Translations under genes and position numbers: made by a program
Part shown: piece after piece, positions 47,796 through 55,903 of the stretch
Layout: every line of letters begins with the position of its first letter
How positions within the stretch are numbered: position 1 is the stretch's first letter
Assembly: GCF_000772705.2 (NCBI RefSeq)
Contig: NZ_JSBW02000010.1
Span: 1-64,000, forward strand
From: Xanthomonas vasicola
GTDB lineage: Bacteria > Pseudomonadota > Gammaproteobacteria > Xanthomonadales > Xanthomonadaceae
Reading direction: 5' to 3'
Length of the DNA stretch: 64,000 nucleotides
Notes under the pieces: model-generated
Database searches by the model: none
What the model saw: the letters and a program-made list of their open reading frames with translations, nothing else
Told to the model about the DNA's origin: nothing

Positions 47796-48351
47796 ACGAG
47801 CGCGGCGATGCCACGGCATCGCCGTGCCCTGGCTGAAAAACCACCAAGCATCTAACGGCGCTCGCATTTGACGGCAGCGCGGATCGCTTCGTGCAGCCGC
47901 TTCGTCGTCTGCGTTGCGTACTGCTTTGTAAGGCGTGGCTTGGTCGCAGGCCACTCCGTCGCAGCCATGGATCGGCGGCCACGACGATTTCCCGCAAACG
48001 ATCCACACATACATAGCGTCCTCGCCTGTAGCGACGCCGCCCTTGCGTGCCTTACGTGTAGCGCGCGTCCGTATGCCTGCTCCACCGGCACCCAAGTGCA
48101 GCGCCCGCGCACCAGGGCCATACATCTCGCGATCCCACCTACCGCTGGTAGCCACAACCGTGGTGCGCCGCGTCAAAACAGCCGGGCCCTCTAGCCGCTG
48201 CAGACCGTGCCGATCGTAGCAACCCCTGCTGCGACAAGGCGCGGCGCTGTTTACGCAGCCGCCACGCTCGAGGCTGTTGCAAAAAAGATAATCATCGCCA
48301 TACGGCAGTTTTCACTACTGTCATGGGCGGCTTGCCCGCGGGGTTGCGGCA
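47796..48351. other. Intergenic region with no supported gene
   Basis: About 555 bp between the lipoprotein gene and a frame-shifted DUF2147 gene. Minus-strand open frames cross it but look like composition artefacts. It borders the run of decayed genes and may itself be remnant sequence. Confidence 0.45.
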
Positions 48352-48797
48352 ATGAACGAAGTTGACCTTTCCCGACTGCTGCGCACCCTGGCGTGCGTGC
48401 TCTTAGCGGCACTGCCGCTGATGCCTGCAATGGCGGCCGCGTCCTCGCCGGTCAGGGCTTATGGCTCACCTCGGCCAAGGATGCGGTGATCGCCTTCGCT
48501 CCCTGCAGCGATGCGGCCAGCTCGGTGTGCGGACGGATTGTGTGGGACAAGGACGCCGGCACGCCGAAGGACACCTGTGGCGTGCAGATCGCGCGCCTGG
48601 ATCGCGACGACAACGGCACCTGGCGCGATGGCTGGGCGTTCGATCCGCGCAGCGGCAAGCGCTACAAGGCCACGCTGCGCAGCAAGGGCGCCAGCCTGAC
48701 CTTGCGCGCCTTCATCGGCGCTGAGGTGCTGGGCGAAAACATGCTGTTCACGCGCGTGCAGGCCTTGCCGTCCACGCCGGTGTGCGCCAGCCACTAG
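48352..48797 (+). pseudogene. DUF2147 gene with a frameshift after the signal peptide
   Basis: An ATG at 48352 encodes a signal peptide (LLRTLACVLLAALPLMPAMA) and reaches ASSPV, but this frame stops soon afterwards. The DUF2147 body continues in another frame as GLWLTSAKDAVIAFAPC and VCGRIVWDKD, with RDGWAFDPRSGKRY further on, and ends normally. Restoring one base near 48452 would join them as ASSPVQGLWLTSAK. This is a recent single-base deletion or a base-call error. The intact family is an envelope protein of unknown role. Confidence 0.78.
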
Positions 48798-48880
48798 CTG
48801 CGGCCAGCGCGGTACGACCGCGCAGCATCGACCGCCGCGCTCGCGTCGGTCCTCACTTACATCTACCGGGGGGAATCCAG

Positions 48881-49340
48881 ATGGCGAAGATCCACGTCAG
48901 CGCAGTCGTCGCGTGTGCGTTGCTGCTGCAGGGTGCGGCTTGTCTGCCGGCGCAGGCCCAGCAAACCGGCACCGCGAGCGAAGGGTCCGTGGCCACCTAT
49001 CAGTTCGACAACCAACTCAAGCTGATGAGCGAGCAGCGCACGCGCGGCATCTCCGATTCGCTGTTGCGGCCCTCGGCCACGTGGAGCACGCAGTTCGTCC
49101 ACGCCAGCGGGCTGGTTGCGCTGCTGGAAGTGGCAGGGTCAGCAAGAAACAGTTCGTCAATGGCGATGGCTTGGGCGTCACCCTGGCCGGCGGTTATCGC
49201 TTCGGCGATCCGGACCGCTGGCACGCCGGCGTGGGCCTGGCCACCGAGCGATTCCCGGGGGCACGCTTCATGGCGCCGCACAGCATCGACCTTGAAACCG
49301 GCACGCCGACCGATGTTCGTGCATCGCGAGGTCCGCACCG
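48881..49340 (+). pseudogene. TorF-family porin remnant, frame-shifted and truncated
   Basis: A signal peptide (MAKIHVSAVVACALLLQGAACLPAQA) opens an outer-membrane protein with SDSLLRPSATWSTQFVHASG. The frame breaks at about 49128, where the sequence resumes one frame over as RVSKKQFVNGDGLGVTLAGGYRFG and TERFPGARFMAPHSIDLETG. It then stops resembling a porin after PTDVR at about 49320, before most barrel strands. A GGGGGGAA binding site precedes the start. The lost C-terminal part is replaced by an aldehyde-dehydrogenase fragment. Confidence 0.75.
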
Positions 49341-49350
49341 CGCTGCTGCA

Positions 49351-49372
49351 GCGCTGCCGTAGCGCTGCCGTA
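49351..49372. repeat. 11-bp tandem repeat at the porin-dehydrogenase junction
   Basis: GCGCTGCCGTA occurs twice in tandem (49351-49361 and 49362-49372), followed by a partial third copy. It sits at the boundary between the porin remnant and the dehydrogenase remnant and could have promoted the rearrangement. Confidence 0.5.
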
Positions 49373-49394
49373 GCGCTATGGCAGCACTGCGGCA

Positions 49395-49976
49395 GCGGTG
49401 CCCGCCAGCCCCGACCTGGCGCGCACGATCCATGTCGGCCAGGCGGCGCGGTTGGCGACCTTGATCGACGAAGCGCGCGCCGCCGGTGCCGAGTTGGTGG
49501 CCGGCGGCGAGCACGACGTGGCGCAGCGTTTCATCGCCCCGACCGTGTTGGTCGATGTTCCAGAGCAGGCGCGCGTTGCGCAGGAAGAAATCTTCGGCCC
49601 GGTTTTACCGGTGGTGACCTTCGACCACATCGACGATGTACTCGCCCAGCTCGATGGCGCCGCCAAGCCCTTGGCGCTGTATCTGTGGAGCAACGATGCC
49701 GCGCAGGTCGCCAGCGTGCTGGCGCGCAGCAGTTCCGGCAGCGTGGTGGTCAATCATTGCCTGCAGCAGTTCATGCACACCGGTTTGCCGTTCGGCGGCA
49801 TCGGCCAGTCGGGCATCGGCAGTGCGCACGGCGTGCATGAATTCAAGGCGTTTTCGCACGAACGAGCGGTCTTGCGCGGCGGCCCTCTGCTCACCGCGCG
49901 TGCATTTTTTCCACCGTATCGGGGATGGCAGCAGCGCCTGGCCACCGCATTGACCGCCTGGCTGGCTCGCCGATAA
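49395..49976 (+). pseudogene. Aldehyde dehydrogenase (ALDH3-type) C-terminal remnant
   Basis: The frame reads ARTIHVGQAARLATLIDEA, FIAPTVLVDVPEQARVAQEE, IFGPVLPVVTF, KPLALYLWSND, SSGSVVVNHCLQQFMHTG, LPFGGIGQSGIGSAHG and FKAFSHERAV. This is the C-terminal 190 residues of a class-3-like (coniferyl-type) aldehyde dehydrogenase. The NAD-binding domain and the catalytic-cysteine segment are missing because the gene is cut at about 49390. It cannot be active. A TetR gene follows 213 bp later and may once have regulated it. Confidence 0.8.
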
Positions 49977-50188
49977 CGCGCGCCGGCACGGATCGCCCGC
50001 GGCGCAACGCGTATGATGTGTCGATGGCAAACACCGGTCGTGCAGGCGCACGACTTGGCGGTGGCATAACGCTGCTGCGGACGATGGACGCCGCCTGGCC
50101 GGCGCAATGCAGCGGCGGCGCAACGGCTCAGGTGCAATCGCGGTGGTCTGGCCGACGCATCACTCTGTGTTCGAGGAATTTCCTGCCC

Positions 50189-50938
50189 ATGTCCACGACC
50201 AAGTCCCGTCCGCAGGCACCGGTCAAGGCGCCCGCGCCCAGGCTGACCGGCAACAAGCGTCCGGCCCAGCATCGTGCGACCGAGACCTACGAACATATCC
50301 TGGCGGTTACCGCGCAATTGCTCGGCGATGTCGGGGTGGAACGGCTGTCCACCAATCTGGTGTGCGCGCATGCCGGGCTGACGCCGCCTGCCCTGTACCG
50401 CTACTTCCCCAACAAGTACGCGTTGCTGTCCGAACTCGGCACGCGGCTGATGCAGCGGCAGAACGCGTTGGTGCCCAAGTGGATCACGCCGCAGGCGATG
50501 CCCGGTTCGCGCGAGCAGGTGCAGCAGGCGCTCACTGGCCTGGTGCTGGACACCTACCGGGTGACCAAGGCGACCGAGGGTGGGGTGTGGATCCTGCGCG
50601 CGCTGCGCGCGGTGCCGGCATTGCAGCAGGTGCGCCTGGATTCGCACGCGCAGGTCACCAAGGCGCAGGTGCGCATGCTTTCCGATTTCTTTCCCGATGC
50701 CGATCCGCGCCAACTGCGTCTGGTCAGCCGCATCGTGGTGGATTTGATTTATGCGACCGTGGAGCTGCTGTTCGACGTGCGCTTAAGTAGCCGGGCGGTG
50801 GCCGAGACAGTCGGCACGATGATCGCCGGCCACATCGAGCAGTTGCGTCATGCGACGTCCGATGCGCCGAAGGATGACACCGTGGAACGGCCGCGACGCC
50901 GCACAGCGGCGGCACGTCGTTCAACGCGCGCTGAGTGA
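50189..50938 (+). CDS. TetR family transcriptional regulator
   Basis: A 249-aa TetR regulator. The helix-turn-helix is VERLSTNLVCAHAGLTPPALYRYFPNKYALL at about residues 50-80, after a basic Pro/Lys-rich N-terminal extension; the C-terminus is Arg-rich (PRRRTAAARRSTRAE). GAGGAA precedes the ATG at 50189; the frame is open much further upstream. The ligand is unknown. The adjacent dehydrogenase remnant is the best candidate for a former target. Confidence 0.9.
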   Translation: MSTTKSRPQAPVKAPAPRLTGNKRPAQHRATETYEHILAVTAQLLGDVGVERLSTNLVCAHAGLTPPALYRYFPNKYALLSELGTRLMQRQNALVPKWITPQAMPGSREQVQQALTGLVLDTYRVTKATEGGVWILRALRAVPALQQVRLDSHAQVTKAQVRMLSDFFPDADPRQLRLVSRIVVDLIYATVELLFDVRLSSRAVAETVGTMIAGHIEQLRHATSDAPKDDTVERPRRRTAAARRSTRAE

Positions 50939-51040
50939 CGGTGCACGCCAGGCGCGCGCCCAGACGCATCCTCAGCGTCGCAACGCGACTGCCCGCCGCC
51001 GCACCGAGCGCCGCACGCAAGCGAACGCCAACCGCGGCGC

Positions 51041-52063
51041 TCAGGGTACCGGCCGCAACACGAGTAGATCCTGCAGTTCCGGTCCGCCGCCGCGGTTGCC
51101 GCTGCCTGCGCCGATGTAGAGATCACCGCCCACCTGTGCCGCCTGCGTGCCATGCCTGCCGCGCGGCAAGGCGGGGCCAGTGTCCCAACGCGCAGTGGCC
51201 GGATCGTAGAACTCCACATCCGCATGCGCGGCGACCTGGGCGGTGCTTTCACCGCCTAACAGCATGATCCGGCCGTTGTGCGCGATGGCCGCCGCGCCCG
51301 CACGCGGGGTTGGCAGCGTGGCATCGGCCACCGACCAGGTCGCCTGCTGAAGATCGTAGATATCCAGCTGCGGGATCGTTTGCGACAGCGTGTCGCCGGT
51401 ATCGTGCGAAGACCTGCGCCCGCCGGCTGCGTAGAGCTTGCCGTCGAGTACCGCCGCTTGAAAATGATCGCGTGCATGCGGTGCATCGGGCAGGCGCGTC
51501 CAGCGCTGGGTCCGCGTGTCGAAAGCATCCAGCCACGGCACGTAGCCGCTGTTGTGGCCGCGCGTATTGCCACCCACCAGATACAGCACGCCATCGTGCG
51601 CGACGGTGCCGGCCGAACCGCGGCGGCGATCGGCTGGAATCTCCGCACCCACCTGCCAGCGGTCGGTGGCAGGGTCGTAGATCAGCAGATGCGTTAACGA
51701 TGCTTCGTTGGGATAGTCCCCAGTGAATCCACCCACCAAGTAGAGCTTGCCTACCCAGACCGCAGCCTGCGCGTGGTTGACCGCCAACGGCGGTGCGCTG
51801 CCATGCGACCAGCGTCGCGTGCGGGTATCGAAAATATCCAGCGGGCGTTCGCCACGACCGCCGAATAAATACAGGCGATCGCCGATTGCGGCCATGCTGT
51901 TTTCATGGCGTGCGTGTGGCTCGCCCTGCGATGGCGCTGGGCGCCATTGCAGCTTGCGCGTCGATGCAGTTTGTTCGACGTCATTCGCCCTGCCGCCGGC
52001 AGGCACGCCCGCGGTAACGACGAGCAGGAACATCGCGCACAAAGACATTGCCAATCGATGCAT
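51041..52063 (-). CDS. Exported kelch-repeat protein
   Basis: A 340-aa protein with a signal peptide (MHRLAMSLCAMFLLVVTAGVPAGG) and about six kelch motifs, each with a double-Gly blade end: LYLFGGRGE, LYLVGGFTG, LYLVGGNTRG, LYAAGGRRS, IMLLGGEST and LYIGAGSG. These form a beta propeller. Kelch proteins in the periplasm include sialate mutarotases and galactose-oxidase relatives, but the catalytic residues of galactose oxidase are not seen. AAGGGAA precedes the start. Function is unassigned; it is just upstream and divergent from the H1-like gene. Confidence 0.85.
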   Translation of the reverse strand: MHRLAMSLCAMFLLVVTAGVPAGGRANDVEQTASTRKLQWRPAPSQGEPHARHENSMAAIGDRLYLFGGRGERPLDIFDTRTRRWSHGSAPPLAVNHAQAAVWVGKLYLVGGFTGDYPNEASLTHLLIYDPATDRWQVGAEIPADRRRGSAGTVAHDGVLYLVGGNTRGHNSGYVPWLDAFDTRTQRWTRLPDAPHARDHFQAAVLDGKLYAAGGRRSSHDTGDTLSQTIPQLDIYDLQQATWSVADATLPTPRAGAAAIAHNGRIMLLGGESTAQVAAHADVEFYDPATARWDTGPALPRGRHGTQAAQVGGDLYIGAGSGNRGGGPELQDLLVLRPVP

Positions 52064-52359
52064 CGGTGTTCCCTTGGTTACCGAGAGCGCCCAGTCTACT
52101 CACCTATCAACGCAGAGAAACAGCAGAATGCGGACAGAGCCGCCATGCATGTAGCGACCAGGACAGTGCCGCGTTGCCGTGACCGACGATGCCAGTGGTC
52201 GACCATCTGCACTGCTGGGTGCGTGCCGTCTACGCAGCGCGCTTTTATCTAACGCAGTGCCCTGCATTGCTTGCACGCGGCCGCGCATACGCCGGCTCTT
52301 CACGTTCAGCAGCACCGCAGATGCGAACACGACAGACATCGCAATGGCAGGAGATCGGT

Positions 52360-53271
52360 GTGGCGCATTCCTCGACAATTCCCCGTTCGGCGACAACGCC
52401 GCCCAAGAGCGTTGCCGCTGCGGCAGCGCGTGGACTTCGCCTGCGCGAGCGGCATGGCCGTGGCGGTACCGCGATCGGTGTGGCGCGTGCGCGTGACCTT
52501 TCTGCGCAAACGTCGCTCTCCGCACAGACCATTGGACGTATGCGTTCTTACTTCGCGCGGCACAACGTGGATAAGAACGGCAAGGGCTGGGCGGATGCCA
52601 AGGCGCCATCGGCTGGTTACATCGCCTGGTTGCTGTGGGGCGGCGATGCAGGCCAGCGTTGGGCAGCGCGTTTGTACGCGCGTCTGCAGGGAGCAAGCGC
52701 GAAGCAGGGCGCTAGCAGCGCAGATGGCTCAAAAAAAAATGTTGTAAAGAAGGCCGCAGCGAAGAAGAGCGCAACCAAGAAAGCTGTGGCAAAAGAAGTA
52801 GCGCTAAAGAAATCAGTAAAAAAAGCGGCTGCGAAAAAGGCCACAACGACAAAGCGCGCCACGAAAAAAGCTGCGGCCGGGAGCACCCGCGCTAGAAAGA
52901 CGCCATCATCGACGGTCGCAAGGAAGGCAAGCAAGAAAGCTGCAACAACGAGCAGCGCGACCAAAAAGATAAATGCGACCAAGAAAGCGCCGGCAAAGCG
53001 CAGTGCGGGGAAAAAGAGCACGTCCACAGCAAGCGCTGCGAAAAAGCGCGCAACCAAGACGTCCGCGCCCTGGAACACGCCCAGCCCGAAGAGCGCTTCG
53101 CGCTCAAAGCCACTGTCGCCGGCACAAAAGACTCAGGCCCGCAAGCGCGCTAACGCTGCCGGCCGGCACTATCCCAATCTGGTGGACAACATGGCGGTGG
53201 CGAGCAAGCGCAGCACGACCAAGCGCGCGGCCAAGTCCAGTGCCACGAACAAGCGTGCAGCAAAGAAATAG
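52360..53271 (+). CDS. Histone H1-like Lys/Ala-rich protein with phage-type domain
   Basis: A 303-aa very basic protein. Residues about 15-108 match a module otherwise seen in phage-type proteins: ARGLRLRERHGRGGTAIGVA, IGRMRSYFARHNVD and APSAGYIAWLLWGGDAGQRW. Residues about 118-245 are Lys/Ala/Thr repeats (KKAAAKKSATKK and similar), like H1-type nucleoid proteins. A C-terminal ARKRANAAGRHYPNLVDNMA segment also recurs in phage proteins. GTG at 52360 is the best start, with AGGAG 6 bp upstream; ATGs at 52321 and 52189 lack good sites. It may bind DNA or be a domesticated phage gene. Confidence 0.75.
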   Translation: MAHSSTIPRSATTPPKSVAAAAARGLRLRERHGRGGTAIGVARARDLSAQTSLSAQTIGRMRSYFARHNVDKNGKGWADAKAPSAGYIAWLLWGGDAGQRWAARLYARLQGASAKQGASSADGSKKNVVKKAAAKKSATKKAVAKEVALKKSVKKAAAKKATTTKRATKKAAAGSTRARKTPSSTVARKASKKAATTSSATKKINATKKAPAKRSAGKKSTSTASAAKKRATKTSAPWNTPSPKSASRSKPLSPAQKTQARKRANAAGRHYPNLVDNMAVASKRSTTKRAAKSSATNKRAAKK

Positions 53272-53371
53272 CGGTATCGGTAAAGCGCGATGGGCACTAT
53301 ATGCTGCGCGCGGAGGTGTGCAGCTAATGCTCATGACGTGTAGCAGGCGGCCCGCTCTGAGGGAATGCCGA

Positions 53372-53530
53372 CTAAGGCGTGGAGCGGTGACGCTTGCTGT
53401 CGCCGCGGCATCGGTCCGAACAGTATTTCACCTCATCCCAAACACGCTCCCACTTCTTGCGCCAACGAAACGGCCGCCCGCATTGCACGCAGACCTTCTC
53501 CGGTAGATCCTGTTTCTTACGCATCGCCAT
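53372..53530 (-). CDS. DUF2256 small zinc-ribbon protein
   Basis: A 52-aa protein with two cysteine pairs, VCVQCGRPF and YCSDRCRGD, and the intervening FRWRKKWERVWDEVK. This pattern is the DUF2256 family of short zinc-ribbon-like proteins. The start at 53530 gives the usual length, while the frame is open to 53806. It often lies near photolyase/cryptochrome genes, but none is seen here. Confidence 0.85.
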   Translation of the reverse strand: MAMRKKQDLPEKVCVQCGRPFRWRKKWERVWDEVKYCSDRCRGDSKRHRSTP

Positions 53531-53750
53531 AGGTCGAAGGATCTGAAGCATGTGTTGGTGAACGGGTGCAAGCATGTCATAGCGACGTTGAATGCAGAAC
53601 TCCGTCTCGGACGTCATGCAAGCAACGGTCCAGCACACAGCGGGACATGGCGTTGGGATGCGAGCGCACGCGCTTTTTATAGTCCGCAGGCAGCGGTTTG
53701 GCGTTCTTTCGAAAAATGTAGTCGTGGTTGGTGCCTTGGAGCTCTCGAAA

Positions 53751-54086
53751 ATGTGGCGAATCAAGTGGAACCGCAAGCTACTCTTCGCGCTGACCTCGGT
53801 GGTCATTGCATGTATCGCTTCGAATCCGGAACTCGTAGCGCTGGTGCCAATGCTGGATACGCTGGGTCTGGATTTATTCGCCTATGTGCTGGCAGGGCAG
53901 TTTGGTGCGGTGGTGCTGGGTAGGCTGATGCCTGGTTGCCGTGAGAGTTGCATGGGATGGGGCGGTAAGCTGGTGTTGGCGTTGGGTTACGTTTTCAGCT
54001 GCTGTATTGGCGGCTATCTGCGCCAGCTGAGTTGGTATGTCAGACAAACTGGCTGTGCAACTGTCGTTGCCAGCGTGCGACTCTAA
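53751..54086 (+). CDS. Small hypothetical membrane protein
   Basis: A 111-aa protein with two or three hydrophobic stretches (LLFALTSVVIACIA, LDLFAYVLAGQFGAVVLG, LVLALGYVFSCCIGGYL) separated by a short polar region. I do not recognise it. GGAG precedes the ATG at 53751. No neighbour suggests a role. Confidence 0.55.
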   Translation: MWRIKWNRKLLFALTSVVIACIASNPELVALVPMLDTLGLDLFAYVLAGQFGAVVLGRLMPGCRESCMGWGGKLVLALGYVFSCCIGGYLRQLSWYVRQTGCATVVASVRL

Positions 54087-54111
54087 CGCTTAGACCCGAC
54101 GGAGCTTGGCG

Positions 54112-54498
54112 ATGGAAACCAGCATCAACGTAGACGCGCAAACCATCCCAACACTGCCGAGCCGTTCGATCGCGCAGACGGTGGCGTTCTATCGGCGACT
54201 CGGCTTCGTCGGCGATGCGTATCCGCACGATGCGGGTTACGCGATTCTGCGACTTGGCGATGTGGAACTGCATTTCTTCGCGCATCCGGACCTGGATCCG
54301 GTCGACTGTTATGCGGGCTGTTACATCCGGGTGGGCGATGTGGATGCCATCCACGCAGCGATGAAGGTCGCCGCGCTGCCTGAGCGCGGCATTCCACGGC
54401 TCGATCCGGTCGGCGACAAGCCCTGGGGCATGCGTGAGTTCGCCATTGTCGATGAAAGCGGCAATCTGCTGCGGATCGGGCAGGTGATTAGAGACTGA
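54112..54498 (+). CDS. VOC-family protein (glyoxalase/bleomycin resistance fold)
   Basis: A 128-aa single-domain vicinal-oxygen-chelate protein. It shows TIPTLPSRSIAQTVAFYRRLGF, ILRLGDVELHFFAHP, GCYIRVGDVDAIHAAM and REFAIVDESGNLLRIGQ, a layout typical of bleomycin-binding proteins. Such proteins sequester or modify toxic small molecules; the ligand is unknown. CGGAG lies 7 bp before the ATG at 54112. The next gene right begins a lower-GC block. Confidence 0.88.
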   Translation: METSINVDAQTIPTLPSRSIAQTVAFYRRLGFVGDAYPHDAGYAILRLGDVELHFFAHPDLDPVDCYAGCYIRVGDVDAIHAAMKVAALPERGIPRLDPVGDKPWGMREFAIVDESGNLLRIGQVIRD

Positions 54499-54589
54499 GT
54501 GTTATATCCACCAACTAGGCTGATTATTTGGTGCTGAAAGGAGTGGGGTCGCTTACAGAAGTCATCAACCAAGCCCCACTCATTCGTGA

Positions 54590-55693
54590 TCAGGCTTCCT
54601 GAGGTAGGTAGGAAGTTACAGTGGCCTTAATCCTGTCGGCAAAGCTGTAGATTTCGTCGATAGAGCTAAGGTCGAGTTGCTCCTCTTCTTTGTCTTGATT
54701 GAAAATGCCCAGTCGAAGCTTCTGAAGGTTGTTGAAGCGAAGTCTGCAAATCGGCTTTCTGTTGTTATCGTCGAGTAGCACAGCGCAGTAGCTCTGAGCG
54801 TCTCTCATGAAAACACGTTTGCCAGGAATAATCTCGCGCACGATGGCTCGAACGATATGGAAGCCTTCAATTTCTTCCGGAGTCGTAACGATTAGAGGGT
54901 CAACTGCTAATGGTGCCGTCGCGGAGGTGGGCGTATCGGCAACGACAACCGGTGCGGGATCATTGATTGAAATTGCCTCAGGCGCCATTGCGCCTTTGAG
55001 CCGCTCATTGATTCGTTCGCTGATCAGCTGATCGAAGGCCCGGCGCGTTATCGATGTGAATTGATCGCGGATCGCAGGTGTAAAACGTCGATTCCCTACT
55101 AGATCTGCAGAAACAAGTTTGACGAAGTCCTCGATAGGCTGGTGCATCCACTCTGCGAGTCGTGTCTGAATGGCGCGCGTGTACTTCAGCTCGTTCGCAG
55201 TCGTTAGGATTGTGTCCAGGTCGAATGCAGACTTCGCAAACTTTTTCAGCTCGTCGACATCCCGTTCCTTGAAGTCCAATACATTGAACTCGAAGAAAGG
55301 CTTTTCATCCATCTTGTTTGGCTGTTCCAGATCAGTGAAAAATCGGTAGACCAAGCCGTTAGTGAGAACGCCGAAGCGTGCGGCGGTGACATGGAAGTAG
55401 CGAAACAGCTGTCCAGCATGATTGATGCTCAGCTCAGCACCCGCTTTCTTGCATTCGAAGAGAATGATGGGCTTACCGTCGCGTAGTATGGCGTAGTCGA
55501 CTTTCTCGCCTTTTTTGGTTCCCACGTCCGCGACGATTTCAGGCGTGACCTCAAGCGGGTCAAAGACGTCGTATCCAAGAATCTGGATCAGAGGCATCAC
55601 CATCGCATTTTTGGTGGCTTCTTCGGTCTGAATTAGTGCACGCGTCGTACTAATGCGCGTTGCAAGTACGCGCAGCTGATCGATGAAGTCCAT
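54590..55693 (-). CDS. Orphan type I restriction HsdR N-terminal-like nuclease
   Basis: A 367-aa protein with a PD-(D/E)xK-type nuclease core: TEEATKNAMVMPLIQILGYDVFDP, then VDYAILRDGKPIILFECKKAG (Asp66, Glu80, Lys82) and the QLFRYFHV helix. This is the HsdR N-terminal domain used in type I restriction enzymes, but there is no helicase, methylase or specificity subunit nearby. The C-terminal third (IEGFHIVRAIVREIIPG) is unassigned. The gene is visibly lower in G+C than its surroundings, suggesting acquisition. It could be a stand-alone defence or stress nuclease. Confidence 0.85.
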   Translation of the reverse strand: MDFIDQLRVLATRISTTRALIQTEEATKNAMVMPLIQILGYDVFDPLEVTPEIVADVGTKKGEKVDYAILRDGKPIILFECKKAGAELSINHAGQLFRYFHVTAARFGVLTNGLVYRFFTDLEQPNKMDEKPFFEFNVLDFKERDVDELKKFAKSAFDLDTILTTANELKYTRAIQTRLAEWMHQPIEDFVKLVSADLVGNRRFTPAIRDQFTSITRRAFDQLISERINERLKGAMAPEAISINDPAPVVVADTPTSATAPLAVDPLIVTTPEEIEGFHIVRAIVREIIPGKRVFMRDAQSYCAVLLDDNNRKPICRLRFNNLQKLRLGIFNQDKEEEQLDLSSIDEIYSFADRIKATVTSYLPQEA

Positions 55694-55903
55694 CGTTTTT
55701 TTGCTCTTTTGCCATGTTGAGCAATTTTTACCACAGAGAGCGCACTTAAATTGCTGATCATTTGATTTTTATTTGTGGTTGCGGATCAGCTCGGTTGCCA
55801 AACGCCCAGATTTCATGATTAGCACCACCGTTGGAAGACCCGCTACTTTCAATTAAGCAGAGCGAAATTTGCATCCAAGAAGGAGTGATTGAGCCCTACG
55901 AGA

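Noticed and set aside
47852-48176. Minus-strand small gene in the 47.8-48.35 kb gap
   Set aside because: No ribosome-binding site, no recognisable family and an amino-acid make-up typical of chance frames.
49361-49380. TAGCGCT-like sequences as further xyl boxes
   Set aside because: They are part of an 11-bp tandem repeat in a decayed region and are not palindromic over 14 bp.
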